This document shows, in pieces, positions 15,984 to 23,958 of a DNA stretch of 64,000 nt (its first letter is position 1; the number at the start of each line of letters is the position of its first letter). Below the pieces are notes generated by a model, which saw only the letters and a program-made list of their open reading frames with translations, did no database searches and was not told the origin of the DNA. A program made the position numbers and the translations under genes. The DNA is from Pseudodonghicola flavimaris (GTDB lineage Bacteria; Pseudomonadota; Alphaproteobacteria; Rhodobacterales; Rhodobacteraceae), in the NCBI RefSeq assembly GCF_030164425.1, contig NZ_JASNJD010000002.1:310001-374000 (forward strand), in the 5' to 3' direction.

Positions 15984-16760
15984 AGTCTTGCCGCGCAGAC
16001 CCGCCCGATCCGGACTGTCTGTTGTGTCTCCTCCCGCAACCGACCTGCACGGCTGTCTGCTCTCTTTAATGTAACCACGCCCCTGTGGAAATCAGGATTT
16101 TGGTAACACCATTTCGATTTTGTTGTAGCAGCCGCGAATTTCCCGGCCTTGGCGGCCCCGTCGGCAATGGATTTTCCGCTCAGCCGGGGGCGGAAACGTG
16201 GAAACCGGCACCGGGCCGCGCCGGACACGGATCGCCTGCCTGGGCTGTCGCGGAATCACTGGCGGTTCGGCCCCCTCCGCCGACCGTTTTCGACGATGGT
16301 GATCGCCACATCGTCGATCCCCTGACGTCCCTCGGGGCCAGCGCGGCTCTGCGTATCGCTCGGCGGGCCGCAATCGCCCAAAAACTCCATTCCCTTGATA
16401 AAACCGTCATGTGGCAGAACCGGCCCCGCCGCCTACGGCGCCCGGACCAGAGTATCGGCAGCGGAGTCCCCGGTGGGCCCAAAGCCGCCCGGCGCCTGAT
16501 CGCAGTTCCCCTTCGGGCCCACGGCACGTTTCGCCGCGTCCGGCCGATCCGCCCCCGCCTGCGTCTCGTCCCGGCCCGAAGCGACCCAGGGCGCCTCGGT
16601 CACACCGACGGGGGGTGCGTCACCTCCCGCAGGAACCACACGGATGTATTCATGAATTTGACATCTGTTCGCCCAGGCGCCTGCGCCCTGCCGATGCCGG
16701 TGATCGCCTGCCGCAGGTCCGCGCCATCCCGATTCAGCCGCGCTCCGCCCCTGTCCCGGC
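15984..16760. other. Gene-free 777-bp stretch
   Basis: Between the dctP operator and the sulfatase gene no reading frame with a ribosome site, family motif or consistent codon usage is visible on either strand. The open frames present are low-complexity Arg/Pro/Gly translations. No tRNA, hairpin-plus-T terminator or transposon end was seen. It may hold the distal promoter of dctP or the decayed remains of a gene. Confidence 0.5.
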
Positions 16761-18404
16761 CTAATCGCCGGTGTAATCCGCCTTGGCGGGGCCCACGTAT
16801 TTCTCCATCCACTCCGGCGGCACCTCGGTCCCGTCGGCGAGGAAGGTCAGGATCCCCCGACGCAGCGACTTGCCGCGCCCGGCGATGATCTCCGCATCCG
16901 ACTTGGTCACCCGCTGCGACATCCGCCGGCCCCAGCGGGCAAGGTGATCGTAAAGCCTGTCGATCTCGGCCTGGTGGTTGTCGTCCTTGGCCAGATCGTG
17001 GAATTCCTCCGGGTCGGTCTCAAGATCGAACAGCATGGGCCGAAACCCACCCTCGGCATGGATCAGCTTGAACCGGCCGTCGAACACCATGAACAGCCGG
17101 GCATCGCGCGGCGACAGTCCCAGTTTCACCGCCTGCCCGGTGCCGGAATAATCGTATTCGCTGATCGCCACCTGACGCCAGTCCTCCGGCACCTCGCCAT
17201 GCAGCCAGGGCAACAGCGAGCGCCCCTCGACGATATGATCCGGCACCTCGCCGCCGGCGGCCTCGATGAAGGTGGCAGTCAGATCGATCGCCTCGACCAG
17301 TGCGTCGCAGGTGGTGCCGCGGGTTGCATCGGCCGCGTCCCGTGGATCGTAGACGATCAGCGGGATCTTCACCGCCTGTTCGTGGAACATGTCCTTTTCA
17401 CCCATCCAGTGATCGCCCAGGTAATCGCCGTGATCGGAGGTGAGCACGATCATCGTATCGGACAGCGCCCCGGTCCGCTCCAGATGATCCAGGATCCGGC
17501 CCAGCTGATCGTCGCATTGCTTGATCAGCGCCATATAGGCCGGGATCACCTTCTGCCGCACCGCGTCCTGCTGAAACGCCTCGGCCACGCGGGTCTCCAT
17601 ATAGGCGGACAGCACCGGATGGGCATCCTCGCGCTCCACCTCCGCGCGGCGGGCGGCGGGCACGTGATTGGGGCCGAACATGTCATGATAGGGGGCGGGC
17701 ACGATATAGGGCCAGTGCGGCTTGATATAGCTGACATGGGCGCACCAGGGCGTCCTGGCCTGTTCCATGAAATCCAGCGTCTGCGAGGTCAGCCACGGCG
17801 TCTCGCTGTCCTCCTCGCGGATATTGGCGGGCTTGGCGGCATTCTTCAGGATCCAGCCGCTGGCGATCTGGCCGTCCTCGATCCCGGCATTGGCGAAATC
17901 GGCCCAGGGATTGTCCCCCGGGTAACCCTGTGATTTCAGGTATTCGTTATAGGGCGAGCGTTTCTCGTCGTAGAATCCATCCGGCCCCTCGGCCCAGAGC
18001 CCGTCGTCGCGCACCCAGGCATCGAAGCCGCATTCAGACTGCCGTGCGCCGATCACGCTGTCCGGGCTGAGACCCAGCCGCGCCATCCCTTCGGCATCGG
18101 CTTTCATGTGGGTCTTGCCCAGCAACCAGCAGTCCATGCCGATCTTGCGCAGGTGATCGCCCAGCGTCAGCTCTCCCACCCGAAGGGGAAAGCCGTTCCA
18201 CTGCGCCCCGTGAGACGAGGTGTAGCGCCCGGTATAGAAGCTCATCCGCGAGGCGCCGCAAATCGGCGATTGCACATAAGCATTGGTGAAGCGCACACCC
18301 ATCGCCGCCACCAGGTCGAAATTCGGGGTCTTCAGATGCGGATGACCGGCGCAGCTCAGGTAATCGTGTCTGAGCTGATCGTACATGATGAAAAGGATGT
18401 TCAT
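16761..18404 (-). CDS. Sulfatase / phosphonate monoester hydrolase-like protein
   Basis: A 547-residue cytoplasmic-type member of the alkaline phosphatase superfamily. The N-terminus MNILFIMYDQLRHDYLSCAG supplies the first metal aspartate. The nucleophile motif is C49-G-A-S-R53 followed by FYTGRY, where the Cys would be converted to formylglycine. The usual sulfatase Pro (C-x-P-x-R) is Ala here. A second metal cluster, LTSDHGDYLGDHWMGEK, lies a little past the middle. No signal peptide. Substrate could be a sulfate ester or a phosphonate/phosphate diester; neighbours do not decide. Confidence 0.85.
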   Translation of the reverse strand: MNILFIMYDQLRHDYLSCAGHPHLKTPNFDLVAAMGVRFTNAYVQSPICGASRMSFYTGRYTSSHGAQWNGFPLRVGELTLGDHLRKIGMDCWLLGKTHMKADAEGMARLGLSPDSVIGARQSECGFDAWVRDDGLWAEGPDGFYDEKRSPYNEYLKSQGYPGDNPWADFANAGIEDGQIASGWILKNAAKPANIREEDSETPWLTSQTLDFMEQARTPWCAHVSYIKPHWPYIVPAPYHDMFGPNHVPAARRAEVEREDAHPVLSAYMETRVAEAFQQDAVRQKVIPAYMALIKQCDDQLGRILDHLERTGALSDTMIVLTSDHGDYLGDHWMGEKDMFHEQAVKIPLIVYDPRDAADATRGTTCDALVEAIDLTATFIEAAGGEVPDHIVEGRSLLPWLHGEVPEDWRQVAISEYDYSGTGQAVKLGLSPRDARLFMVFDGRFKLIHAEGGFRPMLFDLETDPEEFHDLAKDDNHQAEIDRLYDHLARWGRRMSQRVTKSDAEIIAGRGKSLRRGILTFLADGTEVPPEWMEKYVGPAKADYTGD

Positions 18405-18540
18405 TGCGCCCCCCTGATCCGTCGCTTTGCCGCCATACTGCGCGGGCGGGAACGGGAATGCGAGGGGCAGCGGCCCGCCGCCGGTGGAAAATCGGATCGG
18501 CGGCGGGCGGTCAGGCGGGGATCGGGCACCCCGGCCCGGA

Positions 18541-18978
18541 TCAGAAGCTCAGCACCCGGGCACCTTCGGCGATGATCGCCCCGGCCATCGCCGGCGGCTG
18601 GGCCACCCCCACACCGTCGAGCAGCACCGAGGCATCGGCCCCCTTGCCCGGCAGATAGATCGCGCAGACCTCGACCCTGGCGCCCGGCTCTTTCATGATC
18701 GCCTGCATCAGGCCCTGCGGGCTCATCCCCTTGGGCGGCTGGCCGGCGGTGGCGGTTTCGGGCGCCGCCTTCAGCGCCAGATCGCCGGCCGGACCGCACA
18801 GCAGGATATGCGGCGTCACCCCCTGTTTGGCGGCCTGCATCGTCAGAACCATCGCCATCAGCTGGGTTTGCGGCTCCGGCGCGGTCAGCACCGTCACCAG
18901 CGTTTCGGGCGTCTCCGCCCGCAGCGGCGCGGCCACAGCGGTCAGCGCCATCGCGCCTGCCATCAGGATGCGTTTCAT
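18541..18978 (-). CDS. Periplasmic DsrE-like protein
   Basis: A 145-residue protein with a signal peptide (MKRILMAGAMALTAVAAPLRA) and a DsrE/peroxiredoxin-like alpha-beta fold (QLMAMVLTMQAAKQGVTPHILLCGPAGDLALK, GARVEVCAIYLP). Two cysteines, C61 and C105, sit in positions where sulfur-carrier DsrE proteins carry theirs. A clear AGGAAGGAG ribosome site precedes the ATG. It is the last gene of a trio with a membrane protein and a sulfide:quinone oxidoreductase, so handling of sulfane sulfur in the periplasm is a reasonable inference. Confidence 0.75.
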   Translation of the reverse strand: MKRILMAGAMALTAVAAPLRAETPETLVTVLTAPEPQTQLMAMVLTMQAAKQGVTPHILLCGPAGDLALKAAPETATAGQPPKGMSPQGLMQAIMKEPGARVEVCAIYLPGKGADASVLLDGVGVAQPPAMAGAIIAEGARVLSF

Positions 18979-19015
18979 GTCAGTCTCCTTCCTTACTCTT
19001 CACCAGGATACGTCG

Positions 19016-19375
19016 TCAGATGTCGGTTTCAGATTTGCGCAGCAGCAGCGATTCCAGCGTGTAGACCAGAATCGCCAGGCCGATGGCGCCGGCGACGGCG
19101 ACCATCAGCAGGACGATCACGTCGATCGGCCCGCCCAGATCGGAAAAGCCGGAATGGGTCACCGCCTGCACGAAAAGCACCGCCGCGACGGCGCCGAAGG
19201 GCATCGACAGCTGCGCCCAGAGGAACTTGCGCCAGCTCACCGCCCGGTCGCGGATCAGCACGTAGAAATAGGCCAGGGTGACCACGCCCGCGACCGCCAC
19301 CATCGCCCAGAACAGGCCACGGCCGAAGATTTCCTCGAAAACGGCGATCAGGGTGCCGAAAGTCATATCTTTCAT
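19016..19375 (-). CDS. Small membrane protein, probably DUF5368 family
   Basis: A 119-residue protein with three hydrophobic helices (FWAMVAVAGVVTLAYFYVLI, FGAVAAVLFVQAV and VIVLLMVAVAGAIGLAILVY). The N-terminus MKDMTFGTLIAVFEEIFG resembles proteins I remember as DUF5368; that name is from memory and not checked. It lies 12 bp after the oxidoreductase stop and 37 bp before the DsrE-like gene, so the three form one operon. Possible membrane partner of the exported flavoprotein. Confidence 0.7.
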   Translation of the reverse strand: MKDMTFGTLIAVFEEIFGRGLFWAMVAVAGVVTLAYFYVLIRDRAVSWRKFLWAQLSMPFGAVAAVLFVQAVTHSGFSDLGGPIDVIVLLMVAVAGAIGLAILVYTLESLLLRKSETDI

Positions 19376-19387
19376 CGTCGTGTCTCC

Positions 19388-20707
19388 TCAGGCCTTGCCG
19401 CGCAGCATGGCGTTATAGGTGGCCTTCAGCGCGACTTCCTTCATCAGCCAGCTGATCCACAGCTCTTCCAGCGGGGCGATGATGCCCGGGAAGCTCGGCA
19501 CCAGATTGTCGTTGTAGTCGAACTCCACCAGCATGGCGCGACCGACCCGGGTGATCATCGGACAGGAGGTATAGCCGTGATAGGCCGCATCGGTGGTGTC
19601 GCCGGCGATCTGGGCCACTAGGTGCTCCTCGACCACCGGGACCTGCCATTTCACACTGGCGGCGGTCTTGCCCTTCGGCACGCCGGCGACATCGCCCACC
19701 GCGAAGATGGTGTCGTACCGGCGGTGGCGCAGCGTGTGCCTGTCGACCTCGGCCCAGCCCTGATCGACCCATTGGTCGGCCCAGCTCAGCCCGGACTCGC
19801 GGATCACCGCCGGCGCCCGCTGCGGCGGGATCACGTGGATGTAGTCATAGGCCATCTCCTGCGCGCCCTCGGGCGTGTCGAAGGTGGCCAGTTTCTTGCC
19901 CGGGTCGATCGCCTTCAGCACATGCGAATAGCTGGGCGCGATGGCGCGGTCCTGAAACAGCATCCGCACCTTCTCCGACACGATCGGCACCCCGAAGAGC
20001 GAGGCGTTGTTCGAGGCATAGGTGATCTCGGCCTTGCCGCGATTGCCCGCCTTGCGGATCAGATCGTCGATCAGGAAGGTATGTTTCAGCGGCGCGCCGG
20101 CGCATTTCATCTCGGTCGCAGGGCGGGTGAACACCCCGTGCCCGCCGGCTTCGATGAAGCGGGAGGCGGCCTCCCAGGTCCTGGCGGCATATTCGGGCCC
20201 GGCATAGAGCGCGCCGATCCCCTCCTTGCCCACCATGTCCAGCGAGAAACCTTCGATGGCATCGTGATCCAGCACCAGCCCGGGGGCCAGGATCAGGTAA
20301 TCATAGCTCAGGTTCTCGCCCGACTGCAGCGCCACGGTCTTCGCCTCCGGGTCGATGGCGGCGGCGTAGTCCACCTTCAGCTCGAGCCCCTTGGGCAGCC
20401 AGTCGGCGGTTCGGCTGACCGAATAGCTGGGCGGCTTCAGGCCGGCGGCGATCAGGCTGAACCCGGGCTGATACCAATGGTCCTTGCGGCCGTCGATCAG
20501 GGTGATGCGGGCGCCGTCCAGACGCTGCACCAGCCGGTTGGCGAGCGCGGTTCCGGCGGCGCCGGCCCCGAGAATGACGATATGGGCGCGGGTCGCAACC
20601 ATTGCGCGCGCCTCGGTGGCGGCGCCGGCCGCGCTCAGCGCCGCGGCCCCAGCCGCCAGCCCGAGAAACCCGCGGCGGGTCGGAGAGAACTGTTTGAGAT
20701 CGGTCAT
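19388..20707 (-). CDS. Tat-exported sulfide:quinone oxidoreductase-like flavoprotein
   Basis: A 439-residue FAD protein of the SQR/flavocytochrome c sulfide dehydrogenase group. A twin-arginine signal (TRRGFLG, residues 10-16) shows export in folded form. The FAD Rossmann motif is GAGAAG (47-52); the second FAD motif is FAVGDVAG (335-342). Two cysteines, C202 (EMKCAGAPLKHTF) and C382 (YTSCPMITRVGR), match the redox pair conserved in SQR. It would oxidise sulfide to sulfane sulfur or polysulfide and reduce quinone. First gene of a three-gene operon, 58 bp behind an FNR-type site. Confidence 0.88.
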   Translation of the reverse strand: MTDLKQFSPTRRGFLGLAAGAAALSAAGAATEARAMVATRAHIVILGAGAAGTALANRLVQRLDGARITLIDGRKDHWYQPGFSLIAAGLKPPSYSVSRTADWLPKGLELKVDYAAAIDPEAKTVALQSGENLSYDYLILAPGLVLDHDAIEGFSLDMVGKEGIGALYAGPEYAARTWEAASRFIEAGGHGVFTRPATEMKCAGAPLKHTFLIDDLIRKAGNRGKAEITYASNNASLFGVPIVSEKVRMLFQDRAIAPSYSHVLKAIDPGKKLATFDTPEGAQEMAYDYIHVIPPQRAPAVIRESGLSWADQWVDQGWAEVDRHTLRHRRYDTIFAVGDVAGVPKGKTAASVKWQVPVVEEHLVAQIAGDTTDAAYHGYTSCPMITRVGRAMLVEFDYNDNLVPSFPGIIAPLEELWISWLMKEVALKATYNAMLRGKA

Positions 20708-20764
20708 GCGGTCCGTTTCCTGTTAATCACATCGCGCTTTTTGCATACGACGGGATCCCGGAGT

Positions 20765-20778
20765 TTGACCCAGATCAA
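20765..20778. promoter_or_regulatory. FNR/FnrL-type site upstream of the SQR operon
   Basis: TTGACCCAGATCAA matches TTGAT-N4-ATCAA at 9 of 10 fixed positions and lies 58-71 bp before the SQR-like start codon, a distance typical of activation. It implies oxygen-limited expression. Confidence 0.7.
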
Positions 20779-20846
20779 AAACCTATATGCGGAATGCGCT
20801 TTTTCGCGGAAATACGGGTCGCGTCCCCTCGTGCGGAAATGGAAAC

Positions 20847-20866
20847 GGGCGCCCCGAAAGGCGCCC
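20847..20866 (-). terminator. Candidate terminator after cydX
   Basis: GGGCGCC and GGCGCCC form a perfect 7-bp stem, 60 bp past the cydX stop. The tail on the minus strand is only GTTTCCATTTCC, so it may be a weak terminator. Confidence 0.55.
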
Positions 20867-20926
20867 GCCCCGGTCTGACCCCTCCCAGGGACGTGAAATG
20901 CGGGAGAGGCAAGCTCTGTTAACGTC

Positions 20927-21046
20927 TTATTTCTTCTCGTCTTCCTCGGTCAGACGCGAATCTTCCCGCATCTCGAGCCACATCGCGTTCAGCACCGCGA
21001 ACATTGCGGCCAGCGGAAGACCAAGCAGCCAGGCGAAATACCACAT
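20927..21046 (-). CDS. cydX: CydX, small subunit of cytochrome bd oxidase
   Basis: A 39-residue protein starting MWYFAWLLGLPLAAMFAVLN and ending in a charged tail (RLTEEDEKK). E. coli CydX begins MWYFAWILGTLLACSF, so identity is clear. One membrane helix; it stabilises the haem d/b595 site of the CydAB complex. It begins 15 bp after the cydB stop with a GGAAGGAAAAC ribosome site. Confidence 0.93.
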   Translation of the reverse strand: MWYFAWLLGLPLAAMFAVLNAMWLEMREDSRLTEEDEKK

Positions 21047-21061
21047 TCTTGTTTTCCTTCC

Positions 21062-22222
21062 TCAGTAGCTGTGGCCCGAGCCGGTGATCTCGTCTTCGGT
21101 CACCTTGCCCCAGAGCACTTTGTAGACCCAGGCCGTATAGGCCAGGATGATCGGCATGAAGAACACCGCCATCACCAGCATCACGAACAGGGTCTGATGC
21201 GACGAGGAGGCATCCCAGACAGTCAGGGAGCTGTCCGGATCGACGGTCGACGGCAGGATGAAGGGGAACATCGTCAGGCCAACGCTGGAGATGATGCCGG
21301 CGATCGACAGTTTCGACCACAGCAGCGTCGACACCTCGCGCCCGGCGCGCAGACCCAGAACCGCCATGGCGATCCCGACGAAGCCCATGATCGGCGCGAT
21401 GACGATCCAGGGACGTTCGCCATAGGCTGCCAGCCAGGAACCGCCGCGCGCCACCTCGTTGTAAAGTGGGTTCGACGGGCCGTTGGCCGCCACTTCGCCC
21501 ACCAGGTGGAAGCCGTCCACCCCGACCGCCAGCCAAAGGCCGGCCAGCGCGTAGGTCACCGCCGCCACGATCCCGGCATAGGTGCCGAGGGTACGGGCGC
21601 GCAGTTGCACCGCGCCTTCGGTTTTCAGCGTCAGCCAGGCGGCGCCATGCATGACCAGCATCGACAGCGACACCAGACCCGAGAGGATCGCGAAGGGACG
21701 CAGCAGACCCAGGAACTTCATGTAGAAGCTGCCGTCATACATCGGCATCAGATCTTCGGTCAGGTGGAAGGGCACGCCCAGCAGCACGTTGCCAACCGCC
21801 ACGCCGAACAGCAGCGCAGGGGCCGCACCGCCGACGAACAGCGCCCAGTCCCAGCCGTTGCGCCAGGACTGGCTGTCCCGCTTGGAGCGGTACTTGAAGC
21901 CCACCGGCCGCAGGATCAGCGCCGCCAGCACGGCGAACATCGCCAGATAGAAACCGGAGAAGCTGACCGCATAGAGCGGCGGCCAGGCGGCAAAGATGGC
22001 ACCGCCGCCGAGGATGAACCACACCTGGTTGCCTTCCCAGACCGGCCCCACCGTGTTGATCACCACCCGGCGCTCGACATCGGTCTTGCCGACGAAGGGC
22101 AGCAGCGCCGCCGCCCCCATGTCGAACCCGTCGGTCAGCGAGAAGCCGATCAGCAGGACACCCAGAAGCACCCACCAGATCACGCGAAGGATATCGAAAT
22201 CGATCAGTTCATAGAGAATCAT
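21062..22222 (-). CDS. cydB: Cytochrome bd quinol oxidase subunit II (CydB)
   Basis: A 386-residue membrane protein. The N-terminal helix with SLTDGFDMGAAALLPF, then NTVGPVWEGNQVWFILGGGA, are CydB hallmarks. It pairs with CydA to reduce O2 to water without proton pumping. Five bases separate it from cydA. Part of cydDCABX. Confidence 0.97.
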   Translation of the reverse strand: MILYELIDFDILRVIWWVLLGVLLIGFSLTDGFDMGAAALLPFVGKTDVERRVVINTVGPVWEGNQVWFILGGGAIFAAWPPLYAVSFSGFYLAMFAVLAALILRPVGFKYRSKRDSQSWRNGWDWALFVGGAAPALLFGVAVGNVLLGVPFHLTEDLMPMYDGSFYMKFLGLLRPFAILSGLVSLSMLVMHGAAWLTLKTEGAVQLRARTLGTYAGIVAAVTYALAGLWLAVGVDGFHLVGEVAANGPSNPLYNEVARGGSWLAAYGERPWIVIAPIMGFVGIAMAVLGLRAGREVSTLLWSKLSIAGIISSVGLTMFPFILPSTVDPDSSLTVWDASSSHQTLFVMLVMAVFFMPIILAYTAWVYKVLWGKVTEDEITGSGHSY

Positions 22223-22227
22223 CAGTC

Positions 22228-23835
22228 TTACTCCGCAGGGCTGGCCAGGCCTTCAGGGCCAGCGGCTTGCAGGCGTTCTTCGTGGCGCGCCATCCAGATT
22301 TCGGTTTCTTCCACATCTTCGGTCGGGCCCTTGCGGATGTATTTGATCATCAGACCCATCTCGATGATGAAGAGCACGGTGTAGAAGGCGACGAAGCCGG
22401 CCAGTGTGATCAGCAGATCGCCGACGCTCAGGTGCGACACCGACAGCGCCGTGGGCAGCACCCCGTCCACCGTCCAGGGCTGACGCCCGTATTCAGACAC
22501 GAACCAGCCCAGTTCCGCCGCGATCCAGGGCGTCGGGATGATGATCACCGCAAGCCACAGGGCCGGACGCGGGAACCGCATGCCGCGCAGGTTTGCCGTC
22601 ACCGCGAAATAGGCCATCACCGCGATATAGGAGAAGCCCAGACCCACCATCAGGCGGAATGCCCAGAACAGCGGCCCGACGCCGGGAACGGTGTCGTTCG
22701 CAGCCTTGACGATATCGGCCTCGGTGGCGTTGCGCGGATCCTCGACATAGCGCTTCAGCAGGAAGGCGAAGCCAAGATCGGCGGAATGCTCTTCGAAGGT
22801 CGCCCGCACTTCGGCCGGGGTGTCGGCGCGTTCGGCCCGGATGGTCATCAGCGCGTCATAGGCAACCAGACCCGAGCGGATCTTCTGTTCCGCCTCGGCG
22901 ACCAGATCGTTGATGCCGGGGATTTCCGTGGTTAGCGACCGGGTCCCGATCAGGCCCATGACCCAGGGGATTTCCACCGCGTAATGGGTTTCACGCGCTT
23001 CGCGGTCGGGAATCCCCACCAGGGTGAAATGCGCCGGCGCTTCCTGCGTTTCCCACATCGCCTCGATGGAGGCGAGCTTCATCTTCTGGGTGTGGCTGGC
23101 CGAATAGCCCGATTCATCGCCCAGAACCACGACCGACAGCGATGCCGCCAGACCGAAGGCAGAGCCCACGGCAATCGACCGGCGGGCAAGCTCCATGTGG
23201 CGGCCCTTCAGCAGATACCAGGCCGACACGCCGATCACAAAGACCGATGCGGTGACATAGCCGGCCGACACGGTGTGAACGAATTTCGCCTGCGCAACCT
23301 CGTTGAACACCACGTCGAAGAAGGAGGTCATCTCCATCCGCATGGTCTCGGGGTTGAATTCGGCGCCCACCGGGTTCTGCATCCAGCCGTTGGCGATCAG
23401 AATCCACAGGGCGGAGAAGTTCGATCCCAGCGCCACCAGCCAGGCGACGATCATGTGCGCCGGCTTCGACAGCTTGTCCCAGCCAAAGAAGAACAGCCCG
23501 ACGAAGGTCGCCTCGAGGAAGAAGGCCATAAGCCCTTCGATCGCCAAGGGCGCGCCGAAGATGTCGCCGACATAGTGGCTGTAGTAGGACCAGTTCATAC
23601 CGAACTGGAATTCCATGGTGATCCCGGTTGCGACCCCCAGAACGAAGTTGATGCCGAACAGCGAGCCCCAGAACTTGGTCATCTGGCGCCAGATGGGGCG
23701 GTTCGTCATCACATAAACCGTCTCCATGATCGCGACGAGGATCGACAGACCCAGCGTCAGCGGCACGAAGAGGAAGTGGTACATCGCTGTCATCGCGAAT
23801 TGCAGGCGCGACAGCTCGACGACATCAATATTCAT
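22228..23835 (-). CDS. cydA: Cytochrome bd quinol oxidase subunit I (CydA)
   Basis: A 535-residue haem and quinol binding subunit, close to the E. coli protein along its length. Visible features are the haem b595 ligand in AMYHFLFVP, the haem b558 His in AKFVHTVSAGYVT, the GDESGY segment with the quinol-loop residues KLASIEAMWETQ, and EYGRQPWTVDGVLPT. The long Q-loop form indicates a canonical bd oxidase rather than the cyanide-insensitive short type. Start at 23835 is chosen because GAGGAG lies 9 bases upstream of it but touches the earlier ATG at 23844. An FNR-type site lies 105 bp upstream. Confidence 0.97.
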   Translation of the reverse strand: MNIDVVELSRLQFAMTAMYHFLFVPLTLGLSILVAIMETVYVMTNRPIWRQMTKFWGSLFGINFVLGVATGITMEFQFGMNWSYYSHYVGDIFGAPLAIEGLMAFFLEATFVGLFFFGWDKLSKPAHMIVAWLVALGSNFSALWILIANGWMQNPVGAEFNPETMRMEMTSFFDVVFNEVAQAKFVHTVSAGYVTASVFVIGVSAWYLLKGRHMELARRSIAVGSAFGLAASLSVVVLGDESGYSASHTQKMKLASIEAMWETQEAPAHFTLVGIPDREARETHYAVEIPWVMGLIGTRSLTTEIPGINDLVAEAEQKIRSGLVAYDALMTIRAERADTPAEVRATFEEHSADLGFAFLLKRYVEDPRNATEADIVKAANDTVPGVGPLFWAFRLMVGLGFSYIAVMAYFAVTANLRGMRFPRPALWLAVIIIPTPWIAAELGWFVSEYGRQPWTVDGVLPTALSVSHLSVGDLLITLAGFVAFYTVLFIIEMGLMIKYIRKGPTEDVEETEIWMARHEERLQAAGPEGLASPAE

Positions 23836-23939
23836 GATGTGCATCTCCTCGGGTTTGGTTGCGCAGGCCAATAGGACATAAACCTGCCTCGAAAATGCAT
23901 GATTTCCTGCTTGCTACACCCGGCCGGGTTTGCCCTGAT

Positions 23940-23953
23940 TTGATCTGCGTCAA
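23940..23953. promoter_or_regulatory. FNR/FnrL-type site upstream of cydA
   Basis: TTGATCTGCGTCAA matches the FNR consensus at 9 of 10 positions. It sits between cydC and cydA, 105 bp before the cydA start, so cydABX can be induced by low oxygen independently of cydDC. Confidence 0.75.
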
Positions 23954-23958
23954 AAGGA

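Noticed and set aside
16085-16888. 267-codon plus-strand frame in the gap before the sulfatase, and a 45-codon minus-strand frame starting MEFLGDCGPPSD
   Set aside because: No ribosome site at a proper distance, no recognisable motif, composition unlike a protein.
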